Shown: positions 11,119-23,488, counted from the stretch's first letter. The stretch: 64,000 nt of DNA from Stichopus chloronotus (GCA_021234535.1 CM037843.1:22351911-22415910); one strand, 5' to 3'. The notes: generated from the letters alone by a model not told the origin. A program made the numbers and translations.

Positions 11119-12535
11119 CAGGTTTCCCCTGGGTATTTCAGAGTATGAGGCGGCGAGGGCGAATTACTTGACGCCGCCATGAATTTTGGGTTCAAATCCG
11201 TACTTAGTAGGTTCTCAAAGAATGGGTCATTCTAGGATTTTGACCATGATATAAACAGCGCTAGAAAGAGTGTAAATCTCCAGGAGGGTAGCCACAATAT
11301 AGTCGGATTTTCCGCCACTTAATGGCGCCGTAGGCGTCATTCGATAGCGAAACAATTGTCATACCAGTGTGGGGTCAATGGGCCTGCCATGGGACCCCTT
11401 GAGGGGTCCATGGACCATCCCGGTAGGGGTTCGGGTGCACAGCACCTGGAAACTCAGCGATTTTAGCGTGTACGAATCATTTGAAATACATGCTAAATTT
11501 CAACTCTTTAAGTTGTAACGGGTGAAAACACAATAATCCTATCAGAAAAAAATCATTGATATTACTTCAAAATCAAAACGTTCTATGAAATGTTGCACAT
11601 GTCATGTAGAGTAAACTGTATTACATACATTTTTTAAGTTGAAATGTCCCTAAAAGTTTCGTGAAAGGAATCACGTAAGATCGTCTGCAGCCTTCCGAAA
11701 ATTTTAAGTAATCATATCCTAACACATTGGGTGTATACTGAATAGCCTAACCACCCTGGCAATTCATATTTCCATATTACAGGGAACAACCGACATTTTG
11801 TAAGTTGCAGGTCTCAGAGTTTTATTGTTTTGTTCATTGATCATAGTCACTTTAAAATGTTAAGACTAAAGGTATGAAGAAGCAGACTATTGGCTTCGTG
11901 AAGGGTTTTGGAATAAGAAATAAACGTTCATTTTTGTATTTCTATGGGTTGCGATATGTCCGCTAGCTGTCATTCTGCAGATAATTTGCGTATGCAGGCA
12001 GGCCTAAGCTTATGCTTTTTAATTGACATTGAATGTAGTAAATGAGGTATACGTAGAATCCTCTGGAAACATTTGCCAACGTTGTTTTTTTCACATATAT
12101 GACTTGAAAAATATTGATCATGAGTAAAAAATATGGGCATTCTATTACAGGAATAGCAATTTACTTCAATTTTCGTTGAAGATTGAACGTGGATGGGGCA
12201 TTTTGGATACACATTTGAATGGATTTATTTACCAGTTATTTTCGGACGTAACTCTTTAGGAAACCACATGTGTGATCTCTACCATTCTGTGATCGAATGT
12301 TCAAAACAAGTTATGCATGGTATGTATGTACAAGATAAACACGGCCGCGCCAGAAGTACAAAAGCGGATTTCCCGCGAGACGCAAAATTTCCCGGGACGG
12401 AGCCTCCTGCTTCCCGACTTTTTCCAGCCCTGTCATATAAACACGTGAGGCGGTAATAACGGTATTTTTTGGCGAGGCGGTCTTAAAAAGTTGCAAGGTG
12501 GCCGCCTCCGGAATTAAGTACCAGGGGAAACCCTG
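11119..12535. mobile_element. hAT-like non-autonomous element, 1.4 kb
   Basis: The left end CAGGTTTCCCCTGGGTA is the inverse of the right end TACCAGGGGAAACCCTG, and GC-rich GGCGGC sub-ends follow on both sides. The direct repeat AGTATGC flanks both ends (11113-11119 and 12536-12542). hAT elements typically end CAGGG and duplicate 8 bp; the left junction appears to have lost a base or two, which would explain a 7-bp match. It contains no frame resembling a hAT transposase. A near-palindrome (CCATGGGACCCC / GGGGTCCATGG) sits at 11387-11413. Inserted in FAU intron 1. Confidence 0.65.
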
Positions 12536-12542
12536 AGTATGC

Positions 12543-15540
12543 GTAGACTGAGTTTCCAGGCTAAAACAATAAGAAATTGCTATTCTATGTGTATTGTAGC
12601 AAAACTACAGATTTCAGAGTCCGATTTTAGTGAAAATCTGGAAATCACCGCGTAATAAGTAGTTGTGGTCAATTGTATGAAAAAAGATTGTTCATTAATT
12701 TGTGATCAATTAAACACAGAGAAAATAATAAGAAATAATCAGCATAGTTAGTTAAATAAATAATTTGCTGCATTTTCTCCCGATAAAAGGCATGAATAGC
12801 TAGGAGAAACAAAACTTATAAGGCATATCAAAGTGGTAGGCTACAGTACCCCCACGGAACCTTCCCAATACAACAAAAATATTGTGCACACAATTTGCTA
12901 CAGTGTGGTACATACTGTTGGTTTGTCACATACAGGCACATACATTTTGCTGCCCAGTTTTGCTGAAATTATCAAAATCAATGCACATGCATAATAAGTA
13001 CAGGGAATTAAAAATGAGAAAATATTACAGTACTTTGTGCATTGATGACTTCAGAAAACAATGAAAACTGACCTTATCTAGTTAAATCATAAATTTTCTT
13101 CTTCCACATCTTCAATGCAGCCATTATTACAAAAAGTCCTAGGCCTAGTCCACTCGAACTTCGAACGCTTAACAATTTCGTCCAGGCCTTGCCTTAGTGT
13201 TACTGTTTTGTACAGTCAGTGTTGGGCCTAGCCTCCAAATAAAGTCATGAGATACAACTGAAATCTTTTGAATTCTACATGTTTATTATTACTGGTAGTA
13301 GAATTTTTTATTCTTCTCACAATTCTAGTCTTCTCAGAATGTAAAAAGGTATTTTACGACAAAAACGCCCCTCTCTACTGCTACGGTATTTAATTAGGCT
13401 AGGCTTAGCCTAAGTTACTGTTAGGATAGGCCTCGTAGTTATCGCAAAGAATTTGCAGATTTCCAACATTACTAGCATACTGCTCGTTGGCATGCATGAC
13501 ACTACACCGCACGGCATATGAAGCATAATACACACAGACATACGGTGCATAAACAACATTGCCTTTGCTCTAGTCCGTCAGTTGAACGGAGAGATGTTCA
13601 TATCGCGGAACTGGGTTTTATTATGTTCAAATGCAAACTGTTGCAAAATGCTCTTTAGTCTTTTTTTTTTGAGAAAATGCGCTGGATTTTGACGTTACAA
13701 TTTTGCCATTAACAATTTTCAAGGGCACAGTGTAACAGTTGTATTTTTAACATTGTGTGGGTTTATGTGCTGTGCCAAAATTCAAGTGGCCCGGAGCGCT
13801 CACTTGTCAGTATTATAACTATCCCGACGATGAAATCACTGGCCTCTGGCCAGCGCTTATGTCGAGCCCTGCAAAGATTGACAATCTCCTGAATAATGTG
13901 ACTGATGTTTGTAACCTACCCACTCATATTCTGACACATTCATTTGACAACAAATAAGATGTCAGGTTTGAAGTTTGACAATGATGCATTCCATGCACAG
14001 TACAACAAAGAGCTCCCAAGCGTAAATCAATGCCTACAACATTTGCCACATGGTCCCACACCCCTCCCAAAGCTGCACTTAGCCTTGTATTATGGGTCTA
14101 GTTACCAGAGCCCAAACATTACTGCACCAAATGTCCACACAAATGCAGAATACAGCGTTGCTACAACACATACCAGTGAGACTGTGAGGGCTCAGAATAA
14201 CAGAACTTTGACATATATTCACTGTGACACCACCACCTTCGGAGCACATTCTGGGCAAATACCACTGCACCTCCACACTCAAAGTAGCAAAAGGTTGATA
14301 TGAAATAAACGTTCATCGAGACTATGGATGCATCTCCATGTACTCTCTGAATGACAGTAGCTTGATGTTCATTAACTGCAACTTTGAGTGCACCTCCACT
14401 CTTAGACTGGCTAATGTTTAGTCTACAGTAACGTTCTCAAAAAAGAAATGCTTTATGACAGAGGGGGTTGTCACATTTATAGGTGTAGACTTCAGGTGTT
14501 CAGTCAGAGCAATACATGGTCAGGAATAAAAGTAGCATCCTACCGTTCTGCAGATACACTGCTTTGACATGTTTGCATCTATTTTTTTTAATTTTCGGAA
14601 GAAAGAAGTATACATGCAGATGTACTACTACCTGTAGAGCTAACTTGAGTGCGAATACTCTCCCAGCTGGGTTGTCAACATTTATATTAACAGAACATAG
14701 GTCCAGTAATGTTTCAGAAATTCCAAGTCATGGCAGCTACTGAAGTTGTTATTGACAAATCATAAGAGTAAACTGCTAACATGAAGGTGAAGAAAGTTCA
14801 CTTAACAATAGAGTGTACTGAGTTTGATTTGTTGTAAATGCCAAGCCAGGCTGAGTTTCAATAGCATGGGCGGCAGTCAATGATAAGAGTAGGGTCTAAA
14901 TTTACACTAATAATAAAAATAGTACCTTGACGCAAGGAAGTTCATAGTGACAACTTCACCACCACTCCAGAATGAAGGCTCAGTGTATAGCCTACTTTTC
15001 TGTGACAAAAAGAGTCTGACTCTTAGAGCAAGTTGGTGTAGGCCTACTGTATTACGTGTATATATTGTAGCCTAACATTACTCTAGGCTAAGGAGGCTAG
15101 GGCTAGCCTATGAACAAATTGTTTGCCTCAGACAAGTGCAAGTTAAGTCCGTGACAAAAATGCGCGAAGAAACAAAGAAAATAAAATTTAACTAACTCAG
15201 AGGCATTCATTGTCCGAGAGACAAGGATAGCCAAGCCCCTAGCGAATTTAGTACTACTACTTCTACTAGCACTAGCACCGCAGTAGCACTAGCAATTTTG
15301 GCTTACCAAGGTTAGGCTTATAACTTGCTATTAACATTATGCACAAACAGTCTATCCTACCGTATATGTTGAAAAAGCGTACAGTTACGTACAGAAAACA
15401 CAAGATGCTATCCTTCGAAAAAGAGAGTTCGGATCTAATGCACCCTAAAAAGCTGATGGACTTTATTCTCATGCGCTTGAGTGAAAATGAAGACCTAAAT
15501 GAAAAAATACAAGGAATGGTCATCAATTTATTGGCATTAC
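12543..15540. other. FAU intron 1, remaining part
   Basis: No gene recognised on either strand. A 119-residue frame on the plus strand (13944-14303) has no start context, splice partners or family resemblance. Scattered TAGGCCTA-type words and T or A runs only. Confidence 0.45.
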
Positions 15541-15586
15541 CTTTCAACACGTTGTGCAACCGTGTACGAGAAGTACGAAAAGGAAG
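15541..15586 (-). other. FAU: FAU non-coding exon 1 (predicted, 5'-TOP)
   Basis: The minus strand reads CTTCCTTTTCGTACTTCTCG from 15586, a C followed by a pyrimidine run as in 5'-TOP messages of ribosomal protein genes. A good donor, AAAG|GTAATG, follows at 15541/15540. The next FAU acceptor (TTTTGTAG| at 9513) lies two bases before the start codons, so a short leader exon spliced over a 6-kb intron is expected. Inferred from position and signals only; no transcript is seen. Confidence 0.5.
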
Positions 15587-15635
15587 ATTGCATGCGTTGG
15601 GAACAGAGCCGTATATAGAGAGGCTCTGATTGGGA
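15586..15635 (-). promoter_or_regulatory. Predicted FAU core promoter (CCAAT, TATA, TOP start)
   Basis: On the minus strand a CCAAT box (15629-15633) is followed by CTATATAC (15611-15618). About 31 bases further on comes the pyrimidine start CTTCC at 15586. This spacing fits a TATA-directed start. Ribosomal protein genes usually start in a polypyrimidine tract, as here. Confidence 0.5.
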
Positions 15636-15639
15636 AAGT

Positions 15640-17042
15640 GTAATGACGCCCTCTCTCTTTCATCATTCTGTTGAAACTTAGGTCAGTTGTGAGAATGAAT
15701 ATGTAGACCGGTGATGTGATTATTTATGATCACAAGGAGTTGTAGAGCGGGAAGGGGTGGGAGGGGTCATGGGCGAGAAGAAGAGACTGGTGAAGAGGAG
15801 GGACAAGGGCATCCTCATCCGTTCTTTTTAACTGACACGTGTGTCACTATAGCGATGGCCCATAGGCATCCTAACAATTTGGGAACCGCAATCTTAGATT
15901 TCCTAGATTTCGTTTCTTACGATGAGGTCATGAGCCGGGGAATCACGAAGCAGCCATCAGGGAATGCACTTTCGTCAATATGAGTCGAGATGCAATCGAG
16001 AAACGCAGCAAGCCTGGTGCCCCTTTTCTGGATGAATTGAGCAGAATAGAATTAATTTAATTAATCCAAATGTGAACGCCTTCCATGCATGGAATAATTC
16101 ATGGTCTTTCCTAAAGGTACAATATACCGGTATTGATTTAGCCGCATCATCAATAACAAACACACAAAAACTAGTATAATGTTATCGTCTATGAGAGAGT
16201 ATTCAAGGCACATTTTTAGAGTTGCCTTTCCTTTCCTCACAATACAAATTAAAATACATAGAAAATCATAAAACGAGGCATTCTATGTTCTGTTTTCTGT
16301 TCGATTTCCAGCGATCTATTTTTATCCCAAAATTTCTGGTACCCTCAAGGCCAAGTGATCGTGGCGCTCCGCTAATATAGTACGTATTCCTACAATTTCC
16401 CTCAATTGCCTCTATCTCTAAGTTAAGCCCCCTCCCCCTTTGTTATATTGTCCGATCCACTCCAGAGTGCTGTAGTCTTCATTCTACTGATAAGGCCTAC
16501 CCCTCCCCCTCCTCCACCGAAACAGAAACTCCGCTCAACTGATGAAAAAAAAAATTGACAAAAGGAAACTGCCGTCTAGAACTGAGTGCAAACCATCTCT
16601 AAGTTGCACCATTTTGCATCAATTAGCATCTCAATTATCAAAAATTTCCGGAAGTGAAGGAGAACGTTCCCCCTCCCTAAAGAAAAAACACCACGGAATT
16701 CAATATATTACAGAAAAATACGAATACTTTCAGTACTAAAGCAGATTAGTACTTGCAATGAAATGAAGCTGAGATATGCAGAGATGTATACCTTCCATGT
16801 ATTTTGAAACAACATATGATAATGAAATGAAGTCTAAATACACAACGGACGAGATTTAGTTTCAGACAGATGGACAGGGGAAATAGAGGGAGCTTTTCAT
16901 GTGGCCTCTACTCTTCAGTAGATTTTCGGATTGAACAAAACGATAGGTAAGTTATAGGACGGAAGTACTACAGCTTTGTAATAGCTTCATGATTATAGGC
17001 AGGGGAAAACACATGGATGTGCTAATCATAATTAGATGAAAA
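15640..17042. other. Divergent intergenic region between FAU and the small plus-strand gene
   Basis: About 1.4 kb separate the predicted FAU start from the first coding exon of the plus-strand gene, so both promoters should lie here. An 85-residue frame at 15726-15983 looks like chance. A repeat remnant at 16545-16665 resembles one in a spectrin intron (60770-60880). No clear plus-strand TATA box was identified. Confidence 0.4.
16545..16665 (+). repeat. Dispersed repeat remnant, copy 1
   Basis: Shares an A-run followed by TTGACAA, then the block AGCATCTCAATTATCAAAAA with TTTC, and a following purine/C-rich stretch, with 60770-60880, same orientation. The 25 or so matching bases in the middle are identical. 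Family unknown. Confidence 0.55.
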
Positions 17043-19030
17043 ATGAGCGATCTGGAGCAAATCAAGAAACCTACTTTATTACAATTATCAAAAGAAAATG
17101 AACTCCCGGCACACAAAGAAGATATTGATGAGGTAAGTAAAAACTATTGTAAATAAATAAATAGATTATAGCTGAACCGCTAGAAATTTGGGAATTTGGT
17201 ATGAAGGTCGGTATGAAGGTCACATATCCCTTCATCACTACGGTTATTGCTCCTCTTTAAGAAAAGGACCAGTGAGTGTGGGTGGGTGAGTGGGGTAGGG
17301 TGGGGAACCACGAAGGGCAATTTTCCAATGAAATATAGTGCAGCTTTTGACAATGAGAACAGTGCTAGCAAAGTATAGTCTGCATGAGTAAAAGGTATGA
17401 GTAAGCAAGTTTGTCTTCAGGTTTAGTTGACTTCTCAGCACCACCGTTTGCGATAGAACCTAAGTGAGTTTTTACTTTTTTTGTTGAATGATGATTTATA
17501 TCAGGTTTCGACATTTTTTCCCTCTTCGCTGCTGACTGCATATGGCCTTGGACAGAAACGTACCTAACAAACAATCCTTGATTAAGAGGATCCCTTCACG
17601 AATGTATTTAACCTACAGTTTTAAATTAAATATGTTATATGAATACCACAATGCCGTAGTCTGTATATACCGCCATAATTGCTGGATAATTGTATAATTT
17701 TATTATGGTGAACCGAGCTGAATATACTGAATTAATTCGTTTCTCTCTTTTTGACATAAACAAAAATTCTTACAAACCTTTTCGTGCATAGAACAGCAAA
17801 TAAAAGGGTACGGAAGGTTAAACATGATGCCATGTTCCCTTCGCATTCTTAATTTATTAGGTACTTGAAAGTCACTGGAAGGATTGACAGAGGTTTCAAA
17901 TTTTCTGACTGCCAGAAATGCCGGTATTGCAAACATGTAGATCTCGCAGTCGAAAAATGAACTGGATCATCTGCTAGCGCATATTCGAAGTATTACAAAA
18001 AAAGAATACCATGTCGGTATTAATTTTCATTCCTTGTCGTCAGCCTGCAAATGATCAGTCCTGACAAAATGACGATCTGCACAGTGAGGACATGTGAACT
18101 GAATAGAGGTGGGGGTGCCCCATGACCCCTCCCCCTCTGTCAAACAACAATCAGTAACGATAGCGAAGTTTCTGTATTCGCAATAACACCCCTATCCACT
18201 GACCACTCCCCTCCCCGCCGTCTCACTGCGGGGTTACTCAAAATGTTTCTTTTTGCGAAATTATTCGATTTAACAAGCCTCATTTCGTCCACAGGGGGAT
18301 TCTGGACCACCGCGTTCATGCTCCTGCTGTCGGTTCTGTTGCAGAATCATTGTCTGCGTGCTGTGTATGCCTTTTATCATAGTTCTAAGTTTAGTGGGAA
18401 TTTTACTGAAAATAATTCTATGTCCACGTGAGTCCATTGTTACTTCTTTGCATCATTTATACAAGCGTTTACGTCTACGCTGGTATGAAAAACAAAATGT
18501 AAAAAATATAGCAATTTCTAATTGTAAAGTCGAAGGTCAAACTTTCGATTTCTTTTTTAAATTAATGTAGAAATATTTAGTTAAAAAGTTTAAATGTTGA
18601 CTTTTCTTCAAAATAAAATACGAAAACTAGAAATTTCAAGCCACCGTCAAAATATCTGCTTTGACTATGGCTAGGGGATTATCAAGGCTGCCAGCGCTAC
18701 CCCAACCACCAAATGACGGAATTGAGACAATTTTTAATGAGGGGAAAAATAACAATGCACCTATATGGCATAAGATATTGACCAATAATTTTCTTGTTTA
18801 AAGCAGTCCTAATGTCGCCATGGATTAACTTTTCAACAATTTCTACACATCGGTTTTTTTTTTCTATCTCGACAGTGAAAGCGTGTAGTCCTTGTTGTGC
18901 GCCTTGTTGCCAATGTCTCGTAGACGTAGCTGAATCTATTCTTATGGCACCATTCAAGCTCTTCATGTGGGCCACATTCAGAGTTACATCAGACGAAGAT
19001 GAAGAATTAGAAGGACTAGTCGGTAATTAG
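17043..19030 (+). CDS. Unrecognised 125-residue cysteine-rich membrane protein
   Basis: Three exons join in frame: 17043-17132 (ends GAG|GTAAGT), 18295-18427 (acceptor TTCGTCCACAG, donor CCAC|GTGAGT) and 18876-19030 (acceptor TATCTCGACAG, stop TAG). Phases match: 0, then 1. An in-frame TGA lies just before the ATG. Residues 1-30 are hydrophilic (MSDLEQIKKPTLLQL). Residues 31-46 are GDSGPPRSCSCCRFCC. About 48-72 is a strong hydrophobic segment (IIVCVLCMPFIIVLSLVGIL). Then comes KACSPCCAPCCQC (76-88), an amphipathic stretch (89-109) and an acidic tail (SDEDEELEG). There are 14 cysteines, all at 39-88, bracketing the membrane segment; paired CC motifs suggest S-acylation (inference). I do not recognise the family. 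The consistent splice signals and phases make it very likely real; a further small exon cannot be excluded. Confidence 0.72.
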
Positions 19031-19133
19031 ACCACCTGGAGACGATTAGGGTGGGTCACTAACTGAATGTGTCACGCTCCGAAAGTCTGCAAGTAGCACT
19101 CTGGAAGTTTCAAATATGATAAATGGGGTCGAT

Positions 19134-19197
19134 GGGGGGGGGGGGGTTCAATGGGACTACCATGGTATCGAGGAGCCTCGTATATGGGGGGGGGGGG
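19134..19197 (+). repeat. Two long G tracts
   Basis: G13 (19134-19146) and G12 (19186-19197) lie 39 bases apart in the 3' region of the small plus-strand gene. Similar runs occur at 35860-35872 (G13) and 44651-44664 (C14) in spectrin introns. Such runs are length-unstable and prone to sequencing error; the 19-kb pair could form a G-quadruplex in the transcript. Confidence 0.6.
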
Positions 19198-19405
19198 CTA
19201 TCAATGACGGTCCTGGCGAAGGATTCTAAATGGTGATAAATGTGCTCTATTTGAAACTTATTTTCGTGATGGGGGTCGGTAATTAACTGCTAGCACAATC
19301 GTTACCTTGGTGGAATTGAAGATTATAAATGCAATGAGACATACGCATGAGTAAGACTGGTACGTCAGCCAATTAGTAACCTTACCAGTTCCTGCTTAGT
19401 AGCGA

Positions 19406-19411
19406 AATAAA
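19406..19411 (+). terminator. Candidate poly(A) signal of the small plus-strand gene
   Basis: AATAAA, 376 bases past the stop codon of the 125-residue gene and the first such plus-strand hexamer noted there. It sets the right border of the gene about 350 bp from the candidate end of the convergent spectrin transcript. Confidence 0.5.
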
Positions 19412-19758
19412 TGACACATTTCTAAGGCTTTTTCAGAAAGACGCATTTCATAACCCAACTCTTATGTCATAGAGATGCGTTTTCGTGTAGTTAGTGCCAT
19501 CGAAAAGTAACTTTCAGGTACGAACCTGGTGGTTAGTACCGCAGATACATTGGCTGTTGGAGACGAAGGAGGGAGGTTTTCATTTAAGTCTTGCTATGTT
19601 CGTACCACATCCATTCAATAGACAGACAAAATTTTTGCTGGACAAAAAAGTGGAGATCACTTTAAAAGAATCCTAAGATTGCAACTGAAAGAAGGAAATG
19701 ATGAAAAGATAGTGCCATCTATGAATAACTGGAACGTGCAACAGCCAAAGGGGTAATT

Positions 19759-19768
19759 TTTATTTATT
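19759..19768 (-). terminator. Candidate spectrin poly(A) signals (AATAAATAAA)
   Basis: Two overlapping AATAAA hexamers on the minus strand at the left border of the AT-rich region following the last spectrin exon. They lie about 350 bp from the convergent gene's poly(A) signal. Other AATAAA words exist nearer the last coding exon, so this is a candidate only. Confidence 0.4.
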
Positions 19769-22700
19769 TTGGTCACAGTTTGGATACACAAATAATACCT
19801 TTAAACAGGCAAACATAACACAGCACAATAGAGAACACTATTAAAACAAATTAAAGCAAGGAATTTGGCAGACATATAAAATAGCACTCAGGTTACAAAG
19901 GAAAGCAAGCTTTGAAAGACCTAAATTCAGAATGCAGGATATCAACGTACGGCTTTGAAAGAAGTCAATTTCTTTGAAAAGAAAAAAAAAATACAGTTAT
20001 GCAGCAAATTATAATTAAAATAAATGTAACTCAATTGTACTCTTCCACACAGAGATTGTAACCCACTACTTCCATAAAAAATAAAAGAACGTAAAACAAA
20101 TGATAGAAAGTAAAACAAGGTGCATTGCAGTGTCTCAAGTTCAAGATGATCTGTGTTCTGTCAAGGTGGAGATATGAATTAATTGAAGGAATGTATATGA
20201 TGAGGTCTTTTTTCCTCCATACCACATTGTCAGAAAGACAGTCAGTGCTGTGATTGATTTGATGGTTTGAGGGTAAAAAGCTACCTTCAGACTTCCCAAA
20301 TACATCTCACATACTCATCTGCCAAATTGGATATGTGTGAGAGGAAAACAAAAATCAATGACTCTTAAAAAAGGGGCATAAAGAAGGGGGGATGATTATA
20401 ATTACACATGCAACAGTGATAACTTACCATAATAATGTAACAGTAACTGGTATATTTTGAAAATAAACATATTTTATTTCAAAATAAATCCTCATGTCAC
20501 ATGATAGAATACAAACAGATAATTCCTAGAATTAAATAAATTCTGAGTGATTAGCATATGATAGTAATTTAACAAAGAACATGATAAAATGCACATTCAG
20601 AGGCATCTGTGAAAGGTGCATTTTTTAAGGGTCAAGGTGATGTTTACAAGGTGTATTAATGAAATGAAATAATTAATGGAATGAAGTAACTACAAGGTAT
20701 AAGGTAAATACAAAATGATGTTTGTTATTTCAACGATTCATGCAGAAAGAAATATCTACCTCGATCTGAACCAAGACCTTATGAATCAATTACAAAGTGG
20801 ATGAAACAAAGACACCAAAAAAAAAAAAGAAAAAGAAACAAACAAACACAATGAGGTTAATGATGGGTACCAGTGCAAACATGTGACAGTAAAACCAAAG
20901 CCTTTGGCAACAAAGAATAAAAAAAACACATTGCCTGGATAAACATCAAGGGAATGATAAAAAGATGTCGGCAAAAATAACCAAAACTTAAAAGTGTCGC
21001 TTAAATCCATCACACTGTCAGCACTGCTTCCCTTCCCTTAGGCTAAGCTATGTGTCTTTGGTACTCCTCACATAATATGGGCACTACCTAACCTGCTGGT
21101 GTTTTCAGGCATTTTTCTTATGTATGTATAACAGACTGCCTTTTGGGGGAGTGAAAACGTTTGTTCTTGCTTCAGGGCAGGTAAGATAAAATTAGCAAAT
21201 TTCTAAAACAATTAAACACAAATGACACTGAAAGTGGAAACAATGGACTCTCCAACATGTTGATTGGACAGACACACTTACACCTCGAAACCGTGATTGC
21301 ACTTAAGGTAGCACTGACTGGAGCCAGAAAATAAGTATAGACAGAATCAGCACAAGGTGGCAAAAACTATCACAGATCAGGAAGTACACAATCTTACAAC
21401 TTATGAGATGCTTGGGAGGGAGTGACAGGCTGTGACAAAAAAAACAAAACATGAAATATGAGATTAGTGAAATGGTGTACAGTACTAACATACATTTCAT
21501 TATCTGGCATCATATTATACAACTTCAACGGAGGACATTTGTCTCATACCAAATCATGGGACTAAATCAGCGAGGGTAATTAGCACTACTGGTACAATGA
21601 AAAACATGGACTAAACCGTGATTTTTTTATTAAATCGTGATTTTTTTAACAGCAATTTAGGTTTGCCTCCTGTTTATTCTTCTGATGTACAAATATTCAA
21701 TTTAAAAATACTACCTGCAATATAATACCAAGATTGGAAACATTGTGACCTATGAAGTCAATTTGTCAAATGAAAACCGGATAATATTTTGGGTGGTTCT
21801 GGTTGATTTTTATTCCAAAAATATATCTATGCTTTGCACTTGAATGAACTCAAATGGACAGCAGGGGCCGTCCAATGGTCCTACATTTCTACGTACAACA
21901 CTGGTACAGGATGTAGCTGTGGATTGCTCACATAGACTGCCCTTTAAAATAGCTAAATACAAGACAGTTTATTCTGCACCCAACTGACATTTAAAAGACC
22001 ACTCGTCAACTAATTAGAGGTTGGTTGATTGCTTTTCTCAAGTTAAATTGCAAATCGTTTTTCATTTCAGAGTTTTCCATTTGAGGCTGATATTAAAGGT
22101 GCTGAATACATTCAAGCAGTATCATGATTACCTAGCGATACTTATACTGAAAGAAAATAAACAGAGGAAAAAGCTCTAGTTTTTGAAAGACATTAGTTAA
22201 AAAAATACTGGAGGAATTTTTTTAATTAATCTATAGCTACACTTTTTAATATTTTTAAAATTTTGTCCTTTAATGGAAGAATTTTAATGACCACCCTGCA
22301 ATAATACAATGCACAATTATACACATTTCAGAATTATTTGTTTAAACAAGAGCAAAGTAAATAAAAATTGTTAAGAAATATAGAATACATAAAAAATGGA
22401 AAATATTTTTAAAATGGACGCTGCCATATATTTAATCTAGGGTATCTGACTGATACTTTTCCATGGAAGCACAGAGTTACCCTGTTGAAGTAAATTCATG
22501 TCAAAATTTTGTTTTAAATTCATCAAATAAGTGTCTGATTTGCTGATACCTGCATTCACTCTGATATAAGGACAACTTGTACATTAAACTAAACCGAGAT
22601 CAGTTTCTTGTAAAATGTTATTTGAACCAAGGACGGAATTTTGAATGAGTTGTGCAAACTGAGGAAGAAAAGGACGAGACAGATATAAACCTCCTAGTTT

Positions 22701-23488
22701 CATATGTTCATTGATGGATATTTTGAATGCTTTATAGATTGACAGGTAAATATTCCATTATTGATCAATTGGTTGGCTTGATTGATTGATTGACAGAGAA
22801 GTTGTCATAAAACAAACTTTTCATGAGATAGCAACAAAGATTACTGTAAGAATCAAACATGGAGTTATCTGTTAGCGTAAGCAGGAGAGTTTAACAGCAT
22901 CTGTAAGAATTTCAGTTTGACTTGATTCAAGCAAATTGCAAAGTGAGGGCAAGACAAGCCACCACAGAAATTCAATGAATGCAATACCAAACTAAAGGTA
23001 AATTTCTGCCTTCATCCAGGTCATGCTACTGTAGGGAGATTTCTCTGAGAAGAGTTAACAAAGAGACAAATATCACGTTATTCTATTTTCAGAGCATTTT
23101 CCAATACTTAACTAGTATCCAAAACATTCACTTAACCCATTCGCGTGACTAGGCCTACTACAATAAATTCTTGCAATGGCCAATCTTCTTCACACAACTC
23201 TATCCCCTCTCTGTGCCTCATACCGCTCTCCAGAAATGTTTCTGCTCCCCATTTAAAGACATGCAGAAAAACAATTTTGTCGAATACAGATTAAGAATTT
23301 TGCAAAATTGAGGTAACTGATCAGCTTCTCCATCACTTTGGTTCTAAATATGTCTGGTTAAAATATTCTTGGTTCAGTCACTTCATCTCAGAATAAGCCA
23401 GGGCAAATGGTTGCCAAGAGACAAGAATATAAATGCCAGGGTTTTTAAGTTGCATATCACCACAAAGAGCTTCCAGGAAACTGTGTCA
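19759..23488 (-). other. Predicted terminal spectrin exon: immediate stop and 3.7-kb 3' UTR
   Basis: The best acceptor after exon 23867-23965 is CTTCTTCCCTTCAG| at 23489. Entered in phase 0 it reads TGA at 23486-23488 at once, so the protein would end ...FLSVSSK. No exon resembling a PH domain was found by eye down to 19.4 kb, where the convergent gene begins. The stretch is AT-rich, with no long frames, and ends in overlapping AATAAA signals. Alternative: a small coding exon was missed. Confidence 0.4.

Noticed and set aside
13944..14303. 119-residue open frame on the plus strand
   Set aside because: Low-complexity composition, no recognisable domain, no promoter or splice context; likely chance in an intron.
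15726..15983. 85-residue plus-strand frame next to the FAU promoter
   Set aside because: Biased Gly/Arg/Glu start and no splice link to the small plus-strand gene; could be leader sequence but not supported as coding.
17451..17494. Extra exon of the small plus-strand gene (acceptor TTTGTCTTCAG, donor GTGAGT)
   Set aside because: Entered in phase 0 from the first exon it hits TAG at once; exon 17132 to 18295 already matches in phase.
20786..21500. Several short minus-strand frames rich in Phe/Leu/Ser
   Set aside because: Products of A- and T-rich strands in the presumed 3' UTR; no signals around them.
23140..23310. Possible extra spectrin exon (minus-strand open stretch of about 50 residues)
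   Set aside because: No good acceptor in the right phase and no resemblance to a PH domain or spectrin helix.
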